Below are positions 17,255 to 27,327 of a DNA stretch of 64,000 bases, in pieces; the stretch's first letter is position 1; each line of letters opens with the position of its first letter. The stretch is from Gammaproteobacteria bacterium. GTDB taxonomy: Bacteria > Pseudomonadota > Gammaproteobacteria > Pseudomonadales > Azotimanducaceae. The translations under genes and the position numbers were made by a program. The DNA lies in NCBI GenBank assembly GCA_026708185.1, contig JAPOVK010000063.1, positions 62,001-126,000 of the forward strand, written 5' to 3'. The notes below the pieces were generated by a model. The model searched no databases. It had not been told where the DNA came from and worked only from the letters and a program-made list of their open reading frames with translations.

Positions 17255-18436
17255 TCACACTTGTACGTCGACCGAGGCGGCGACGGCCGCCGCCGCCTGG
17301 CGCGCCGCGGCGATGCTGTCGCGGCGCGCCAGCGCCACGCCCATACGCCGCTCCCCTTGGACTTCCGGCTTGCCGAAGAGGCGAATCTGCGTATCCGGTT
17401 CGCCGAGTGCCGCCGCGAGGTTGCCGTAGGCGACGCGATCCGAGTCGCCGTGGGCCAGGATCACGGCGGACGCCGACGGACCGACTTGACGGATCATTGG
17501 GATCGGCAAGCCCAGAATGGCGCGCACGTGCAGGGCGAACTCGGACAGGTCCTGGCTGATCATGGTGACCATGCCCGTGTCGTGCGGCCTGGGGCTCACC
17601 TCGCTGAACCAGACGGCATCGTCCTTGATGAAGAACTCGACGCCGAAGAGCCCGTGTCCGCCAAGTTCGCCCGTGACCAGACCCGCGATTCGCTGGCACT
17701 CGCCGAGCGCCGCCGACGTCATCGGCTGCGGCTGCCAGGACTCCTGGTAGTCGCCACCCTCCTGCCGGTGCCCGATCGGCGCGCAGAAGCTGACGCCGCC
17801 GACGTGCTGGACGGTGAGCAGAGTGATCTCGTAGTCGAAGTCGATGAAGCCTTCGACGATGACCTTGTCGGCACCGCCGCGGGCGCCGGCCCGCGCGTAC
17901 TCCCAAGCTGCGAGCGCGCCTGCAGCCGTATCGACCGTGGACTGCCCCTTGCCCGACGAACTCATCACCGGTTTCACCACGCACGGCGTCCCGATGGCCT
18001 CGACGGCCGCGCGGTACTCGGCTTCGTTCGCCGCGAACCGGTAGGGCGAGGTGGCCACCCCGAGCTCTTCGGCGGCGAGGCGGCGGATGCCCTCCCGGTT
18101 CATGGTCAACCGTGCCGCCCGCGCCGTGGGAATGATGCGCCTGCCCGCCGCCTCGAGGTCGACCAGCGCCTCCGTCGCGATGGCCTCGATCTCCGGGACC
18201 ACGAGATCCGGACTCTCCGCTTCGATGAGATCCCGCAAAGCCGCACCGTCGAGCATGTTGAGCACGTGGGCACGGTGCGCGACCTGCATCGCCGGCGCGT
18301 TGGCGTAACGGTCCGCGGCAATCGTCTCGACACCGAGGCGCTGCAGCTCGATCACCACCTCCTTGCCGAGTTCACCCGAACCGAGCAGCAGCACGCGGGT
18401 GGGGGCCGCCGACAACGGGGTGCCGATAGCGGTCAT
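17255..18436 (-). CDS. purT: formate-dependent phosphoribosylglycinamide formyltransferase
   Basis: PurT makes formyl-GAR in purine synthesis from formate and ATP, an alternative to PurN. The 393-residue ATP-grasp protein has the N-terminal segment [20 protein letters not shown], the purine-type grasp loop [37 protein letters not shown] and the metal-binding segment FGVEFFI followed by [14 protein letters not shown]. It overlaps the preceding gamma-carbonic-anhydrase-like gene by ATGA, so the two are co-translated. purL lies on the same strand just upstream of the Nudix gene. Confidence 0.96.
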   Translation of the reverse strand: MTAIGTPLSAAPTRVLLLGSGELGKEVVIELQRLGVETIAADRYANAPAMQVAHRAHVLNMLDGAALRDLIEAESPDLVVPEIEAIATEALVDLEAAGRRIIPTARAARLTMNREGIRRLAAEELGVATSPYRFAANEAEYRAAVEAIGTPCVVKPVMSSSGKGQSTVDTAAGALAAWEYARAGARGGADKVIVEGFIDFDYEITLLTVQHVGGVSFCAPIGHRQEGGDYQESWQPQPMTSAALGECQRIAGLVTGELGGHGLFGVEFFIKDDAVWFSEVSPRPHDTGMVTMISQDLSEFALHVRAILGLPIPMIRQVGPSASAVILAHGDSDRVAYGNLAAALGEPDTQIRLFGKPEVQGERRMGVALARRDSIAAARQAAAAVAASVDVQV

Positions 18437-18960
18437 GGCGCGCCGGAGGCCACCAGCCCCGCCTGGTAGCGCCTGAAGTTGCGTACGTAGCGATCGGAGA
18501 AATCCGTGATTTCCGCCACCTCGTCGTCGCTGATCTCACGGACTACCTTCCCCGGCGATCCGAGTACCAAGCTGCGCTCCGGGATCTGCTTGCCTTCGGT
18601 GATGAGCGCATTGGAGCCGATCAGGCAGTTGTCGCCGATCACGGCGTCGTTCATGACCACCGCATTGATGCCCACCAGGCTGTTGTTGCCGATCGTGCAG
18701 CCGTGCAGAACGGCCTTGTGCCCGATCGTGACCTGGTCGCCGAGCGTCACGGGGAAGTCCTCGTCCATGTGGATGACGCTATTGTCCTGGACGTTCGTGC
18801 GCCGGCCGATGGTGATGGTGTCGTAGTCGCCGCGCAGCACGGCGCCCCACCACACAGACGATTCGTGCTTCAGGCGCACCGCGCCGATCACCACCGCGGT
18901 CGGTGCGATGAAGACATCGCCCTCGGTTTCGATCGCGCAGCCATCAAGCGAGTAGATCAT
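18433..18960 (-). CDS. gamma-carbonic-anhydrase-like hexapeptide protein (YrdA family)
   Basis: A 175-residue left-handed beta-helix protein made of hexapeptide repeats ([57 protein letters not shown]). The three histidines of the gamma-class zinc site are present ([15 protein letters not shown]). YrdA relatives are often called carbonic-anhydrase-like, but activity is variable. The ATG at 18960 is preceded by GGGAGA. It overlaps purT by 4 nt, an arrangement shared with pseudomonads. Confidence 0.9.
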   Translation of the reverse strand: MIYSLDGCAIETEGDVFIAPTAVVIGAVRLKHESSVWWGAVLRGDYDTITIGRRTNVQDNSVIHMDEDFPVTLGDQVTIGHKAVLHGCTIGNNSLVGINAVVMNDAVIGDNCLIGSNALITEGKQIPERSLVLGSPGKVVREISDDEVAEITDFSDRYVRNFRRYQAGLVASGAP

Positions 18961-19018
18961 GGCGTCTCCCAATCCCCTGCCAAGCCCATTGTTTCCCTTA
19001 ACCGCCGGCGACCACAAG

Positions 19019-19054
19019 GGTCGCCGCGGGCGACCCAGAGGTCGCCCGTATAAT
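19019..19054 (+). promoter_or_regulatory. hairpin and TATAAT immediately before the Nudix gene
   Basis: A perfect hairpin GGGTCGCC-GCG-GGCGACCC at 19019-19037 is followed by TATAAT at 19049-19054, which ends 6 nt before the ATG. A start site at the normal distance would fall on the ATG itself, implying a leaderless message. No -35 match was seen. The stem resembles the first hairpin of repeat family 2. Confidence 0.45.
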
Positions 19055-19060
19055 CGCCCC

Positions 19061-19600
19061 ATGAACTTCTGCAGCGCCTGCGGCGGCCCCATCGTGCGAA
19101 GAGTCCCGCCGGGCGACAACCGCGAGCGGTTCGTCTGCCAGCGCTGCGAGACGGTCCATTACATCAACCCGAAGATCGTCACGGGGTGCTTACCCGTCTA
19201 CGACGGCGCGGTGCTCCTGTGCCGCCGGGGCATCGAGCCGCGCAAGGGTCTGTGGACCTTGCCGGCCGGTTTCCTGGAACTCGGCGAGACGACCCTCGCG
19301 GGCGCTCTGCGGGAGACCCGCGAGGAAGCGTGCGCCACAGTCGACCCGCTCGGGCTATACACCGTGTTCAACCTGCCGCACATCTCGCAGGTCTACTTGT
19401 TCTATCGCGCCCGGCTCAGCGAAGACGCATTTTCACCGGGCGAAGAGACCACCGACGTCCGTCTGTTCGACGAGCAGGACATCCCCTGGGACGACCTCGC
19501 GTTCCCGGTGGTCACCAATACGCTGCGGCACTATTTCTCAGACCGGGTGAGCGGCGACTTTCCGGTGCGCGTGGAAGACATCGTCATCCAGCGCCGTTAG
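19061..19600 (+). CDS. zinc-ribbon Nudix hydrolase
   Basis: A 179-residue Nudix hydrolase with an N-terminal zinc ribbon (FCSACGG and VCQRCETVHY) and a complete Nudix box, G-x5-E-x7-R-E-x2-E-E (segment GFLELGETTLAGALRETREE). The ribbon plus Nudix arrangement resembles NudC-like and related small Nudix enzymes; the substrate is unknown. The ATG at 19061 is chosen because the family-like sequence begins there and TATAAT lies immediately upstream, so any longer frame would not be transcribed from that promoter. It converges on purL with an 8-nt gap. Confidence 0.88.
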   Translation: MNFCSACGGPIVRRVPPGDNRERFVCQRCETVHYINPKIVTGCLPVYDGAVLLCRRGIEPRKGLWTLPAGFLELGETTLAGALRETREEACATVDPLGLYTVFNLPHISQVYLFYRARLSEDAFSPGEETTDVRLFDEQDIPWDDLAFPVVTNTLRHYFSDRVSGDFPVRVEDIVIQRR

Positions 19601-19608
19601 CGCGCCAA

Positions 19609-22600
19609 TCAGCCCAGCGCCACACGAGCGTTCCGGAACAGGCGCAGCCACGGGCCGTCCTCGCCCCACGACGCGTCCACCCAAGAGTTCTGCACCGCCC
19701 GGAAGACACGTTCCGGGTGGGGCATCAGGATCAACACGCGACCGTCGGCGGCCATGACGCCGGCCAGCCCGCGCACGGACCCGTTGGGGTTTTTCGGATA
19801 GGACTCCACGGGCTCGCCGGCCGCATCGACGTACTGCAAGGCGACCGCGCCACGCGCCGTCAGTTGCCTCAAATCCGCGTCCTCGTCGAACTCCGCACGA
19901 CCTTCGCCGTGGGCGACGGGCGCGGGAAGCATCGCGCCCGCCATTCCCGCGAGCCAAGGCGAGGCCACGTCGTTGACTCGGGTCTGCACGGTCCGCGCCT
20001 CGAACCGCTCCGAGCGATTGCCGACGAACCGTGGCCAGCACTCGGCGTCCGGCACCAAGTCCTTGAGTTCGGCAAGCATCTGGCAACCGTTGCAGACGCC
20101 GAGGGTCAGCGTGTCGCGGGCGAAGAACCCGGCGAAGGCGTCGCGCAGTCGGGGCTCGAAGAGAATCGACTTCGCCCAGCCGCCGCCGCCGCCGAGCACG
20201 TCGCCGTAGGAGAATCCGCCACACGCGGCCAGGGCCTGGAAGCCGGCGAGGTCATCCGGATCGGCGAACAGGTCCGACATGTGCACGTCGACGGCCTCGA
20301 AGCCCGCGCGATCGAATGCCGCAGCCATCTCCACCTGGCCGTTGACGCCTTGCTCGCGAAGGATGGCGACGCGCGGTCGTATGCCGGTTGCGACGTACGG
20401 CGCCGCGATGTCGTCCGCCGGATCGTAGGGTGCTGCGAATTGCAGACCTCCGCCCCGTTCGTCGATCGAAGCGAATTCCTCGTCGGCGCTCACCGGGTCG
20501 TCCCGCCGCCGCTGCATCGCGTAGCTCGTCGTCGCCCAGATCCGTTCGAGCTCCGGGCGCGTCGAGCCGAAAAGCTCGCCTCCCGCGCCGTTGATCACAA
20601 TGCGCTCGTCGCGGCGCGGTGTGGCCACTCGCGTGAAACGGAGCCCGAGTCCCGCCGCCAACCCTGCCGCCGCTTCGGCATGTTCATCGGGGAGTCCCAC
20701 GACGAAGCCGACCTCCTCCGCGAAGAGGCCGGCCAGCGCATCGTCCTCGGCCACGATGTCGAGCCCCGAGCGGGTCGCGAACGCCATCTCCAGGAGGGTC
20801 GCCAGCAGTCCGCCGTCCGAACGGTCGTGATAGCACGTCGGCCAGCCGTGCTCGTGCAAGCGGGACGCGAATTCGAGCAGGCCCTTGAGCCCACCGGGGT
20901 CGTCCACGTCCGGCGGCACATCGCCGAGGGTGCCGAAGCACTGCGCCAGCGCGCTCGCTGCAAGGCGGCGGCGGGCAAACGCAGGCTCCGCCAGGTAAAG
21001 CCCTTGGGTACCCGGACCAATGAATGGGTCGAGCGCCCGTCGGGCGTCGGCCACCGGTGCGAACGCGCTGACGTTTAGGGTCACGGGGGAGACCACCGTG
21101 TTGCCGTCCCAGCCGGTTTGCATGGACAGGCTGTCCTTGCCCACCGGAATGGCGATGCCGAGCGCCGGACAGAGTTCCTCGCCGACCGCGCGTACGGCCT
21201 CGTACAACGCCTGGTCTTCGCCGGCGTGCCCAGCCGCCGCCATCCAGTTCGCCGACAGGACCGTCCGCCCAAGGCTGACAACTGGCGCCGCCGCCAAGTT
21301 GGTCAGCGCTTCGGCGACGGCCAACCGGGCGGCCGCCGCAGGATTCGTCACGGCCACCGGCGACCGCTCGCCCATGGCCATCGCCTCGCCGGCATAGCCG
21401 TCGTAGTCCGCCAATGTGACCGCCACGTCGGCAACGGGCACCTGGTACGGACCGACCATCTGGTCGCGCGCCACGAGTCCCGTGATGCTGCGGTCGCCAA
21501 TGGTCACCAGGAACTTCTTGCTGGCCACGACCGGCAGCCGCAGGACCCGATCGATCGCCTCGGCGAGATCAATGCCTTCGTGTGCGAATGGCGCGGCGGC
21601 GCGCTCGGACGGGCTGAACCGCCGGTGCATTCTCGGCGGCTTGCCGAACAGCGTCGACAGCGGCATGTCCACCGGGGTCTCCTTACCGCTTGAGTCCGCG
21701 ACCGTGAGACGCGGCTCCGCCGTCGCCTCGCCGACGACCGCGTAGGGGCATCGTTCGCGAGCACAGATCGCCTCGAACACCGCCATCTCCTCCCGCGCGA
21801 CGGCCAAGACATAGCGCTCCTGGGCTTCGTTGCACCAGATCTCCATGGGCGACATGCCTGGGTCGGCGTTCGGCACCGCACGGATGTCGAAGCGCCCGCC
21901 GACCCCCGCGTCGTTGACCAGCTCCGGCAGCGCATTGGACAAGCCCCCGGCCCCGACGTCGTGGACCAGGCGGATTGGACTGTCGCCCCCCAAAGCGCAG
22001 CAGCGGTCGATCACCTCCTGGCAGCGGCGCTGCATCTCCGCGTTGTCACGCTGCACCGACGCGAAGTCCAACTCGGAGTCGCTGGCACCCGAGGCCATGC
22101 TCGACGCCGCCCCGCCGCCCAACCCGATCAGCATGGCCGGGCCGCCGAGAACCACCAGCCGCGCACCGGGGGCCACGGGCGATGCGGCGACATGCTCGGC
22201 GACGATGCTGCCGACGCCGCCGGCGATCATCACCGGCTTGTGGTAGCCCCACGTCTCTCCCGCCAACGAACTCTCTGCCTCGAACGTGCGGAAGTAACCG
22301 GTGAGGCAGGGGCGGCCGAACTCGTTGTTGAACGCCGCGGCGCCGATGGGCGCCTGCAGCATGATGTCGGCGGCGGAGGCGATCCTGTCCGGCTTGCCCA
22401 CCCCGGTTTCCCACGGCTCCGGCTGCTCGCCGAGGTTGAGGTGGCTGGTGGTGAATCCAACCAGTCCCGCCTTCGGTTTCGATCCGCGACCGACGGCACC
22501 CTCGTCGCGAATCTCGCCGCCCGAGCCGGTCGCCGCCCCGGGATACGGAGCGATTGCCGTCGGGTGATTGTGCGTCTCCACCTTCATCAGGACGTGCAGC

Positions 22601-23463
22601 GCACCGTGCCGACGGCGGTAGACGCGATCCTGATCCGGCGTCAGGCGGGACGCCGTATGGCCCTGGACGACGGCAGCGTTGTCCGCATAGGCGGACAGGA
22701 TGCCCTCGCCGTTGGTCCGCTGGTATGTGTTGCGGATCATCCCGAACAAAGATTTCGACTGCGCCTCGCCGCCGATCGTCCAGTCCGCGTTGAAGATCTT
22801 GTGCCGGCAATGCTCGGAGTTGGCCTGCGCGAACATCATCAGCTCGACATCCGTGGGATCCCGGCCAAGGTCGCGATAGGCCAAGGCGAGGTAATCGATC
22901 TCGTCCCCGGACAGTGCGAGGCCGAGCCGCAAGTTCGCCTCGGCAAGGGCTCCTGGGGCGTCGCCGCCCAAGCTGACGGCCCGCAGCGGGCGGGGCGTGG
23001 CTTCCGCCGCCAGCACGCCGAAGTGCTCGTCGAACAGCACCGCTTCGGTCATGCGATCGTGGAGTTCGCCGGCAACGGCTGTCCGCAACGTCGATGGGCA
23101 CGCCCCGGCCAGGTACCAACGCACGCCGCGCTCGACGCGAGCCACCGCCGCCAGGCCGCAGCGAGCGAAGATGTCCGTCGCCTTGCTCGACCACGGCGAA
23201 ATGGTGCCCGGGCGCGGGATGACGGCGCAGAACGGCTCGCCGACGCGGTTCGGCAGTTCGCGTCGGGGTCCATATGCCAAGAGCGCTTCCACCACGCGCT
23301 GGTCGGGCTCGCCTAATGGGCCAGCCAGCAACAGGAAGTGCACGAACTCGGCGAAAACACCGTCGATTCCCGGCGCGATTGCACAGATTTCCGCGTGCTT
23401 CGCCCCGAGCCGGGCCGCCGAGAACGCGGGCGGGCCGGTGAGTATCTCGACGACGGGGGTCAT
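19609..23463 (-). CDS. purL: phosphoribosylformylglycinamidine synthase, large single-chain form
   Basis: PurL makes FGAM from FGAR, glutamine and ATP. The 1284-residue protein is the single-chain gammaproteobacterial form. It has an N-terminal PurS-like region, a linker with [16 protein letters not shown]-like ATP-binding halves ([21 protein letters not shown]-like region, [11 protein letters not shown]) and a C-terminal class I glutaminase with the nucleophile in GVCNGCQML and the HGEGR and MPHPERVF segments. The ATG at 23463 is chosen because the alternative ATG at 23475 lies within the putative -10 box. Confidence 0.97.
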   Translation of the reverse strand: MTPVVEILTGPPAFSAARLGAKHAEICAIAPGIDGVFAEFVHFLLLAGPLGEPDQRVVEALLAYGPRRELPNRVGEPFCAVIPRPGTISPWSSKATDIFARCGLAAVARVERGVRWYLAGACPSTLRTAVAGELHDRMTEAVLFDEHFGVLAAEATPRPLRAVSLGGDAPGALAEANLRLGLALSGDEIDYLALAYRDLGRDPTDVELMMFAQANSEHCRHKIFNADWTIGGEAQSKSLFGMIRNTYQRTNGEGILSAYADNAAVVQGHTASRLTPDQDRVYRRRHGALHVLMKVETHNHPTAIAPYPGAATGSGGEIRDEGAVGRGSKPKAGLVGFTTSHLNLGEQPEPWETGVGKPDRIASAADIMLQAPIGAAAFNNEFGRPCLTGYFRTFEAESSLAGETWGYHKPVMIAGGVGSIVAEHVAASPVAPGARLVVLGGPAMLIGLGGGAASSMASGASDSELDFASVQRDNAEMQRRCQEVIDRCCALGGDSPIRLVHDVGAGGLSNALPELVNDAGVGGRFDIRAVPNADPGMSPMEIWCNEAQERYVLAVAREEMAVFEAICARERCPYAVVGEATAEPRLTVADSSGKETPVDMPLSTLFGKPPRMHRRFSPSERAAAPFAHEGIDLAEAIDRVLRLPVVASKKFLVTIGDRSITGLVARDQMVGPYQVPVADVAVTLADYDGYAGEAMAMGERSPVAVTNPAAAARLAVAEALTNLAAAPVVSLGRTVLSANWMAAAGHAGEDQALYEAVRAVGEELCPALGIAIPVGKDSLSMQTGWDGNTVVSPVTLNVSAFAPVADARRALDPFIGPGTQGLYLAEPAFARRRLAASALAQCFGTLGDVPPDVDDPGGLKGLLEFASRLHEHGWPTCYHDRSDGGLLATLLEMAFATRSGLDIVAEDDALAGLFAEEVGFVVGLPDEHAEAAAGLAAGLGLRFTRVATPRRDERIVINGAGGELFGSTRPELERIWATTSYAMQRRRDDPVSADEEFASIDERGGGLQFAAPYDPADDIAAPYVATGIRPRVAILREQGVNGQVEMAAAFDRAGFEAVDVHMSDLFADPDDLAGFQALAACGGFSYGDVLGGGGGWAKSILFEPRLRDAFAGFFARDTLTLGVCNGCQMLAELKDLVPDAECWPRFVGNRSERFEARTVQTRVNDVASPWLAGMAGAMLPAPVAHGEGRAEFDEDADLRQLTARGAVALQYVDAAGEPVESYPKNPNGSVRGLAGVMAADGRVLILMPHPERVFRAVQNSWVDASWGEDGPWLRLFRNARVALG

Positions 23464-23473
23464 GAAGGCGCGC

Positions 23474-23479
23474 ATTATA
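23474..23479 (-). promoter_or_regulatory. putative -10 of purL
   Basis: A perfect TATAAT on the minus strand, 10 nt upstream of the chosen purL ATG. A normal start site would leave a leader of only about 3 nt. No convincing -35 was found. Confidence 0.45.
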
Positions 23480-23538
23480 CGTTTCGATACGACGCTGACG
23501 CACCGACGCGAATACGCCGGGCCGTTCCATCACCTATT

Positions 23539-24147
23539 TCATTGGATCCTGTTCGACAGGAACTGGACGATCCGCTGGTGCTCGCACCCGAGATCCAGAC
23601 TTACGATGTCGCCAACCCTGAAGGGGACCTCACGGTCCACGACGCCGTACTCGTCCAGATCGGCGATGGTCCCGGCGGCGGCGGCGAGTTTCATGACCCG
23701 GCCGGTGTGCACGTTGCTGTTTCTCATCCAGATCGTCGCGATGCTCCCGTCCTCCAGCGATAGCGTCAGAGCGTCCATCACAGGATCGTCAAGCGGGCCG
23801 GTCAGGCGCTGTGCCGGCCACAAGGGGCTTGTCCAGCGTTCCATCAGCGGCTTCAGTCTGCACGTGAGGTACTCGCCTCCCGTGACCACGCGGGTCACGG
23901 TGTCCAGCGCCCGCACTTCGATACCGTCTTCTCGCCCGGCCGTATCCACGGATCGCCACCTAACGTGCGTGCGGGAGACCGCATCGACCCAACCCACCGA
24001 GAACCTCTCCTCGGCCTCGGTCGAATAGACCTCGGCCAGATCGCCGATCACGTCCGCCAACGCTGTTCTGGCCTCGTCGGCGGTGGTGGTGACGATGTCG
24101 TTCATGGCCGCGTACTCCATCTCATGGGCGTTAAGGATGTCCCGCAT
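23539..24147 (-). CDS. hypothetical protein
   Basis: A 202-residue protein I do not recognise. It is acidic at the N-terminus and rich in beta-type residues, without a signal peptide or membrane segment. There are three possible ATG starts (24147, 24120, 24105). It is separated by 63 nt from purL and diverges from the intradiol dioxygenase gene by 40 nt, so a shared promoter region is likely. Codon use matches the neighbours, supporting a real gene. Confidence 0.55.
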   Translation of the reverse strand: MRDILNAHEMEYAAMNDIVTTTADEARTALADVIGDLAEVYSTEAEERFSVGWVDAVSRTHVRWRSVDTAGREDGIEVRALDTVTRVVTGGEYLTCRLKPLMERWTSPLWPAQRLTGPLDDPVMDALTLSLEDGSIATIWMRNSNVHTGRVMKLAAAAGTIADLDEYGVVDREVPFRVGDIVSLDLGCEHQRIVQFLSNRIQ

Positions 24148-24152
24148 CGGCG

Positions 24153-24158
24153 TATGAT
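24153..24158 (+). promoter_or_regulatory. possible -10 of the dioxygenase gene
   Basis: TATGAT lies 29 nt before the ATG at 24188, and a ribosome site GAGAGG is at 24175-24180. A weak TTAAGG lies at 24131-24136, with 16 nt between. It overlaps the 5' flank of the divergent gene. Confidence 0.35.
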
Positions 24159-24187
24159 CTCACCGAGGTCAGCCGAGAGGGGTCACC

Positions 24188-24772
24188 ATGAACCGACGCA
24201 AGGTACTCCAATCCGTCGTCTCTGCCGGCGTCCTCGCCAGCGTGCCGGTGACCGCCGCCGAAGAGCGTCCCAAGACGCCGCGCGACTTCACCGGGCCGTT
24301 CTACCCGCGCGGACCCCGCATCGGCGCAAGCGACCTGATCGTCGGCGAACCGAAGGCCGATGTGCTGAACTTAGGCGGAGTCGTCCTGACACCGGACGGC
24401 AGCCCGCATCCCGGTGTCCTGGTGGACATCTGGCAGGCCGACCCCAACGGGCGCTACAAGCATCCGCGCGACAGCGGCCAGGACAACCTCATGGACGGAT
24501 TCCTCTACTGGGGCGAGGCCACCACCGACGCCGCGGGCCGATTCCAGTTCCGCACCTACGTGCCCGGTCGCTATGCGGCGCGGCCAGCGCAGCACATCCA
24601 CTACAAGGTCTGGAACGGCGACCGCGAGCTGCTGACCAGCCAGATCTACTTCGCGGAACTGGGCGGTACCCGGGGACTCGCCAGGTCCGACGAGGCAGCA
24701 GCGCTTCAGACAGTGGCTCTGGAGTCCGCCGGCGACGGGAGCGTGGCGGCGGAAATCGAGATCGTGATCTAA
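24188..24772 (+). CDS. intradiol ring-cleavage dioxygenase-like protein with twin-arginine signal
   Basis: A 194-residue member of the intradiol dioxygenase fold (protocatechuate/catechol dioxygenase-like), an iron(III) enzyme family. The likely ligands are Tyr in GRYKHP, Tyr in PGRYAARP and the two histidines in QHIHYK. FTGPFYPRGP and VDIWQADPNG are also typical. The N-terminus MNRRKVLQSVVSAGVLA carries a twin-arginine pattern, so export is predicted, which is unusual for catabolic enzymes but known for extracellular family members. No pca or cat genes are nearby. The neighbouring phosphotransferase-fold gene follows after 26 nt. Confidence 0.85.
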   Translation: MNRRKVLQSVVSAGVLASVPVTAAEERPKTPRDFTGPFYPRGPRIGASDLIVGEPKADVLNLGGVVLTPDGSPHPGVLVDIWQADPNGRYKHPRDSGQDNLMDGFLYWGEATTDAAGRFQFRTYVPGRYAARPAQHIHYKVWNGDRELLTSQIYFAELGGTRGLARSDEAAALQTVALESAGDGSVAAEIEIVI

Positions 24773-24798
24773 GCCGCAAGAGTCGCCTGCCGCCCTCC

Positions 24799-25857
24799 AT
24801 GACTGAGCGCGCCGAGAGCCCTGACGCGGCCGATGCCCTTCCGGACCGCGCACGGAGGTTGCTGAAGCAACTGTCGGGCGGCGCGGCGGACTTCGTCTGG
24901 TCCCGCGTCGAAGGCCACGACGTCTGGCGGGGTCGCCAACACGAGACCGGCGTAACGGTCGTCCTCAAATCCGGCGTCAACGTCGCGACGGCACGGGCGG
25001 TCGCGAACAGCGGGGTTGCGCCGCGCGTGCTGGCGGCGGACGGCGCGTCGGGCATCTGCGTCATGGAGGACGTTGGCTCGACCACACTGTTGGATGTGCT
25101 GGCCGCAGGCGACGCGGACGCCGCATCAGAGGGCCTGCTGGGTCTCGCCAGCGCCCTCGGTACGCTCCATGGGTGGTCGGCTGCTCCCGAGCCAGGGCAG
25201 CTTCGACTTCCGCCGGTCCGGCGTCTGCCCTTGTCGGCATTCACGAAAAGCTGCATGGCACTCGGCGTCGATGCTAACCGTGCGCGAGCCGCATTCATCG
25301 AGGCCGAGCGTTGCGTGCGCCACGACTATCCCCAGGTGGTGGTCCACGGTGATCCGTGCCCCGACAACTTCGTCCCCGGCGAGTCAAACCACGTCGCGGG
25401 CAAGTTCATCGACTTCGAGGCGACTCGTCGCGGCAACGCGATTCTCGACGCCGCCTGCTGGCACATGCCGTTCCCCACGGGTTGGCGAGTCGCTCGCGTG
25501 CCAGGTGAGTTGCTGACGCGCATGGATGCCAGCTACCACGCGGCGTTGGGGACCAGATGGCCACAGCTGTTGGACACCGCCACGTTTCAGCGACTCCTGG
25601 CTGCCGCTTGCGTCTATTGGCTGGTCTCGTGCCTCACGGGTAAGCGGTTCGTCGAAGCCGAGGACGACCGCCTCGCGGGGCCTGCGTTCGCTTCCGTTCG
25701 AGAGCGCGGACTGCTTTGGCTCGACAATGCGGCAGCGACGATCAGCGAGGCGGGCCACTTCGAGCGCGCAGGCGAGGTTGCCTACGAACTCGCCGAGCGA
25801 CTTAGGCAGCGGTGGAAACTCGTGAACGACGCTCCGTTGTATCCCGCGTTCCTTTAG
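24799..25857 (+). CDS. aminoglycoside-phosphotransferase-fold protein
   Basis: A 352-residue protein of the APH/choline-kinase fold. The catalytic-loop motif HGDPCPDNF and metal-binding IDFEATRRGN are clear. The small-molecule substrate is unknown, and most chromosomal family members are not resistance enzymes. The ATG at 24799 is 26 nt past the dioxygenase stop, so co-transcription is likely. The N-lobe (about residues 20-100) has a Lys in VVLKSG and a Glu in CVMEDVG, consistent with nucleotide binding. Confidence 0.8.
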   Translation: MTERAESPDAADALPDRARRLLKQLSGGAADFVWSRVEGHDVWRGRQHETGVTVVLKSGVNVATARAVANSGVAPRVLAADGASGICVMEDVGSTTLLDVLAAGDADAASEGLLGLASALGTLHGWSAAPEPGQLRLPPVRRLPLSAFTKSCMALGVDANRARAAFIEAERCVRHDYPQVVVHGDPCPDNFVPGESNHVAGKFIDFEATRRGNAILDAACWHMPFPTGWRVARVPGELLTRMDASYHAALGTRWPQLLDTATFQRLLAAACVYWLVSCLTGKRFVEAEDDRLAGPAFASVRERGLLWLDNAAATISEAGHFERAGEVAYELAERLRQRWKLVNDAPLYPAFL

Positions 25858-25986
25858 AGCGCATCTGAATGCTGGATTGTTCTGTACCCCGCGAACTGTG
25901 CTTCACTCCGTGATCGCGGGGCGAGCGAGCCCAATGAACCACTGCTCGTAGACGCGGCATGCGAACCCAGCCACGGAGTCGTAACC

Positions 25987-26109
25987 ATGCCGGACAGACC
26001 CGACTCGATGGACGACCTCGCGGCTCGGAATCTCGAACTGACGTTGCAGGCCTTGGCCGCAGGGGAATACGGCGAACCCTACCTCGATCTCGATGCGGAG
26101 AATTCATAG
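25987..26109 (+). CDS. possible small acidic protein (40 residues)
   Basis: A 40-codon frame opening at an ATG with GGAG 8 nt upstream (25975-25978) and ending in TAG. The product is strongly acidic (MDDLAARNLELTLQALAA, then DLDLD-like residues near the end), resembling a short helix. No family is recognised. The rest of the 25858-26190 gap shows only a CATAAT hexamer at 26178-26183 before the next gene. Confidence 0.35.
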   Translation: MPDRPDSMDDLAARNLELTLQALAAGEYGEPYLDLDAENS

Positions 26110-26190
26110 GGCTGTCGCTTCGCCCCGCTCATCGCGAACGGCATTCCGAGACTGGACATCGATCGTCGCGCCTCGTGCATAATCCCAGCC

Positions 26191-26622
26191 ATGCCGGACG
26201 CAGCGGAGACCACGACCCACCAATCGCTGGCTCGACGGAGAAGCCGATCCGCCACGGCGGAAGCGATCGCCAACGGCACGGCAACACTGCTGCTGGCCTT
26301 CCTAGCCGACGAGTTCGCTCCGCCCGCCATACTGACAATCGCCGTCGGCTGCGTGGTCACGGGCGCGGTCGCCAGGGCACTCTCCGACCACATCTCGCAA
26401 CGCAATTCCGGGAGGCGACCGCTTTACGTCGTCCTGCCGCCAAGCTGGGAATGGGTGACGACCTGCGTGCAGGTCGGGTTGGCGGCGTTACTCGCGTGGG
26501 CCTTTGGTGCCGCCGTGGGGATGGTCGTGGCCGCGATGGTCGCCGGCGCGGCGCTGCCGGGCATCGAGACCTCGAGAAGGAGCTGGCAAGGACTCGCCAA
26601 GTCCGTCGGCAGGGCTGATTGA
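26191..26622 (+). CDS. small membrane protein of unknown function
   Basis: A 143-residue protein with three or four hydrophobic segments (GTATLLLAFLADEFA, AILTIAVGCVVTGAVARA, VGLAALLAWAFGAAVGMVVAAMVAGAAL). It is not recognised. CATAAT ends 7 nt before the ATG, suggesting a leaderless start as for the Nudix gene at 19061. Its TGA overlaps the ATG of the PH-like gene (TGATG), so the two are coupled. Confidence 0.6.
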   Translation: MPDAAETTTHQSLARRRSRSATAEAIANGTATLLLAFLADEFAPPAILTIAVGCVVTGAVARALSDHISQRNSGRRPLYVVLPPSWEWVTTCVQVGLAALLAWAFGAAVGMVVAAMVAGAALPGIETSRRSWQGLAKSVGRAD

Positions 26623-27041
26623 TGCGATACCGAACGACCTTCGGTAGCTTCGCTGTGATCCTAGGGCTTGGCCCCGCAGGGATCGCGTTGGCGATGCCAA
26701 GCGCCTGGCTCTCCGGCTGGCGGCCGATGGTCGGGTTGGGGACGGCGCTGCTGTGCGTATTCGCCTGGTCCCTTCTGGGGACACGTTACGTCATCGAGCG
26801 GGGCGTTCTGGATGTCCGTGTTGGGCCCATCCACAAACGGATTTCCCTGAGGGACATCACGGCGGTCCATCGCCATCGCATGAGCGATGGGCCGACGTTT
26901 GGACTCGGCTCCGACTTCATCGGTATCGAGTACGGTGAACGGGCAGTCAACGTCTCGCCTAAGGACGTCGACGGTTTCATCGATGCGGTGTGCCAACGTG
27001 CCAAGGTCCGCCCCGAGGAGCGGGCCACAACCTTGCGCTGA
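26622..27041 (+). CDS. bacterial PH-domain-like membrane protein
   Basis: A 139-residue protein with two N-terminal hydrophobic segments (FGSFAVILGLGPAGIALAM, LGTALLCVFAWSLLG) followed by a beta-rich domain (TRYVIERGVLDVRVGPI, ISLRDITAVHR, FIGIEYG, VNVSPKD). This matches the pattern of bacterial PH domains that sit behind a membrane anchor (R-Y-x-I-x3-x-L-x-V, then I-x-L-x-D-I). The function of such domains is mostly unknown. The ATG at 26622 overlaps the previous stop; a TTG at 26619 is an alternative. The 286 nt after it hold nothing I can support. Confidence 0.65.
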   Translation: MRYRTTFGSFAVILGLGPAGIALAMPSAWLSGWRPMVGLGTALLCVFAWSLLGTRYVIERGVLDVRVGPIHKRISLRDITAVHRHRMSDGPTFGLGSDFIGIEYGERAVNVSPKDVDGFIDAVCQRAKVRPEERATTLR

Positions 27042-27327
27042 TCGGCGGATCCGCGCCTATGCCGTACGAACGCCCACAACTCCGAATCGCGCTTGGACAC
27101 AGGCGCACTCGTGACAAGACTGGTACCCGCGCACGCCCGGGCATCGGCCGACGACCAGATTTCCCGGACAGTGACGGACGCGAGCGCCCATAGCCGTGTC
27201 GGCGGGATCAATGTCCCTGACGGTGAGACTCGTGCTCATGGCAGGGCCTCCGAATCTGGGCGCCGTCCAACCGACGGAGCTCACGACAGCGTAAATACGC
27301 AATGAGCGCCACGCGCCATCGCCCGCC

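Noticed and set aside
18961-19119. N-terminal extension of the gamma-carbonic-anhydrase-like gene
   Set aside because: The extra 53 codons overlap the hairpin and promoter of the Nudix gene and the first Nudix codons. The ATG at 18960 has a ribosome site and the family N-terminus.
21961-23316. Long plus-strand frame opposite purL
   Set aside because: purL is a complete, conserved gene on the other strand, and the plus frame shows only composition bias.
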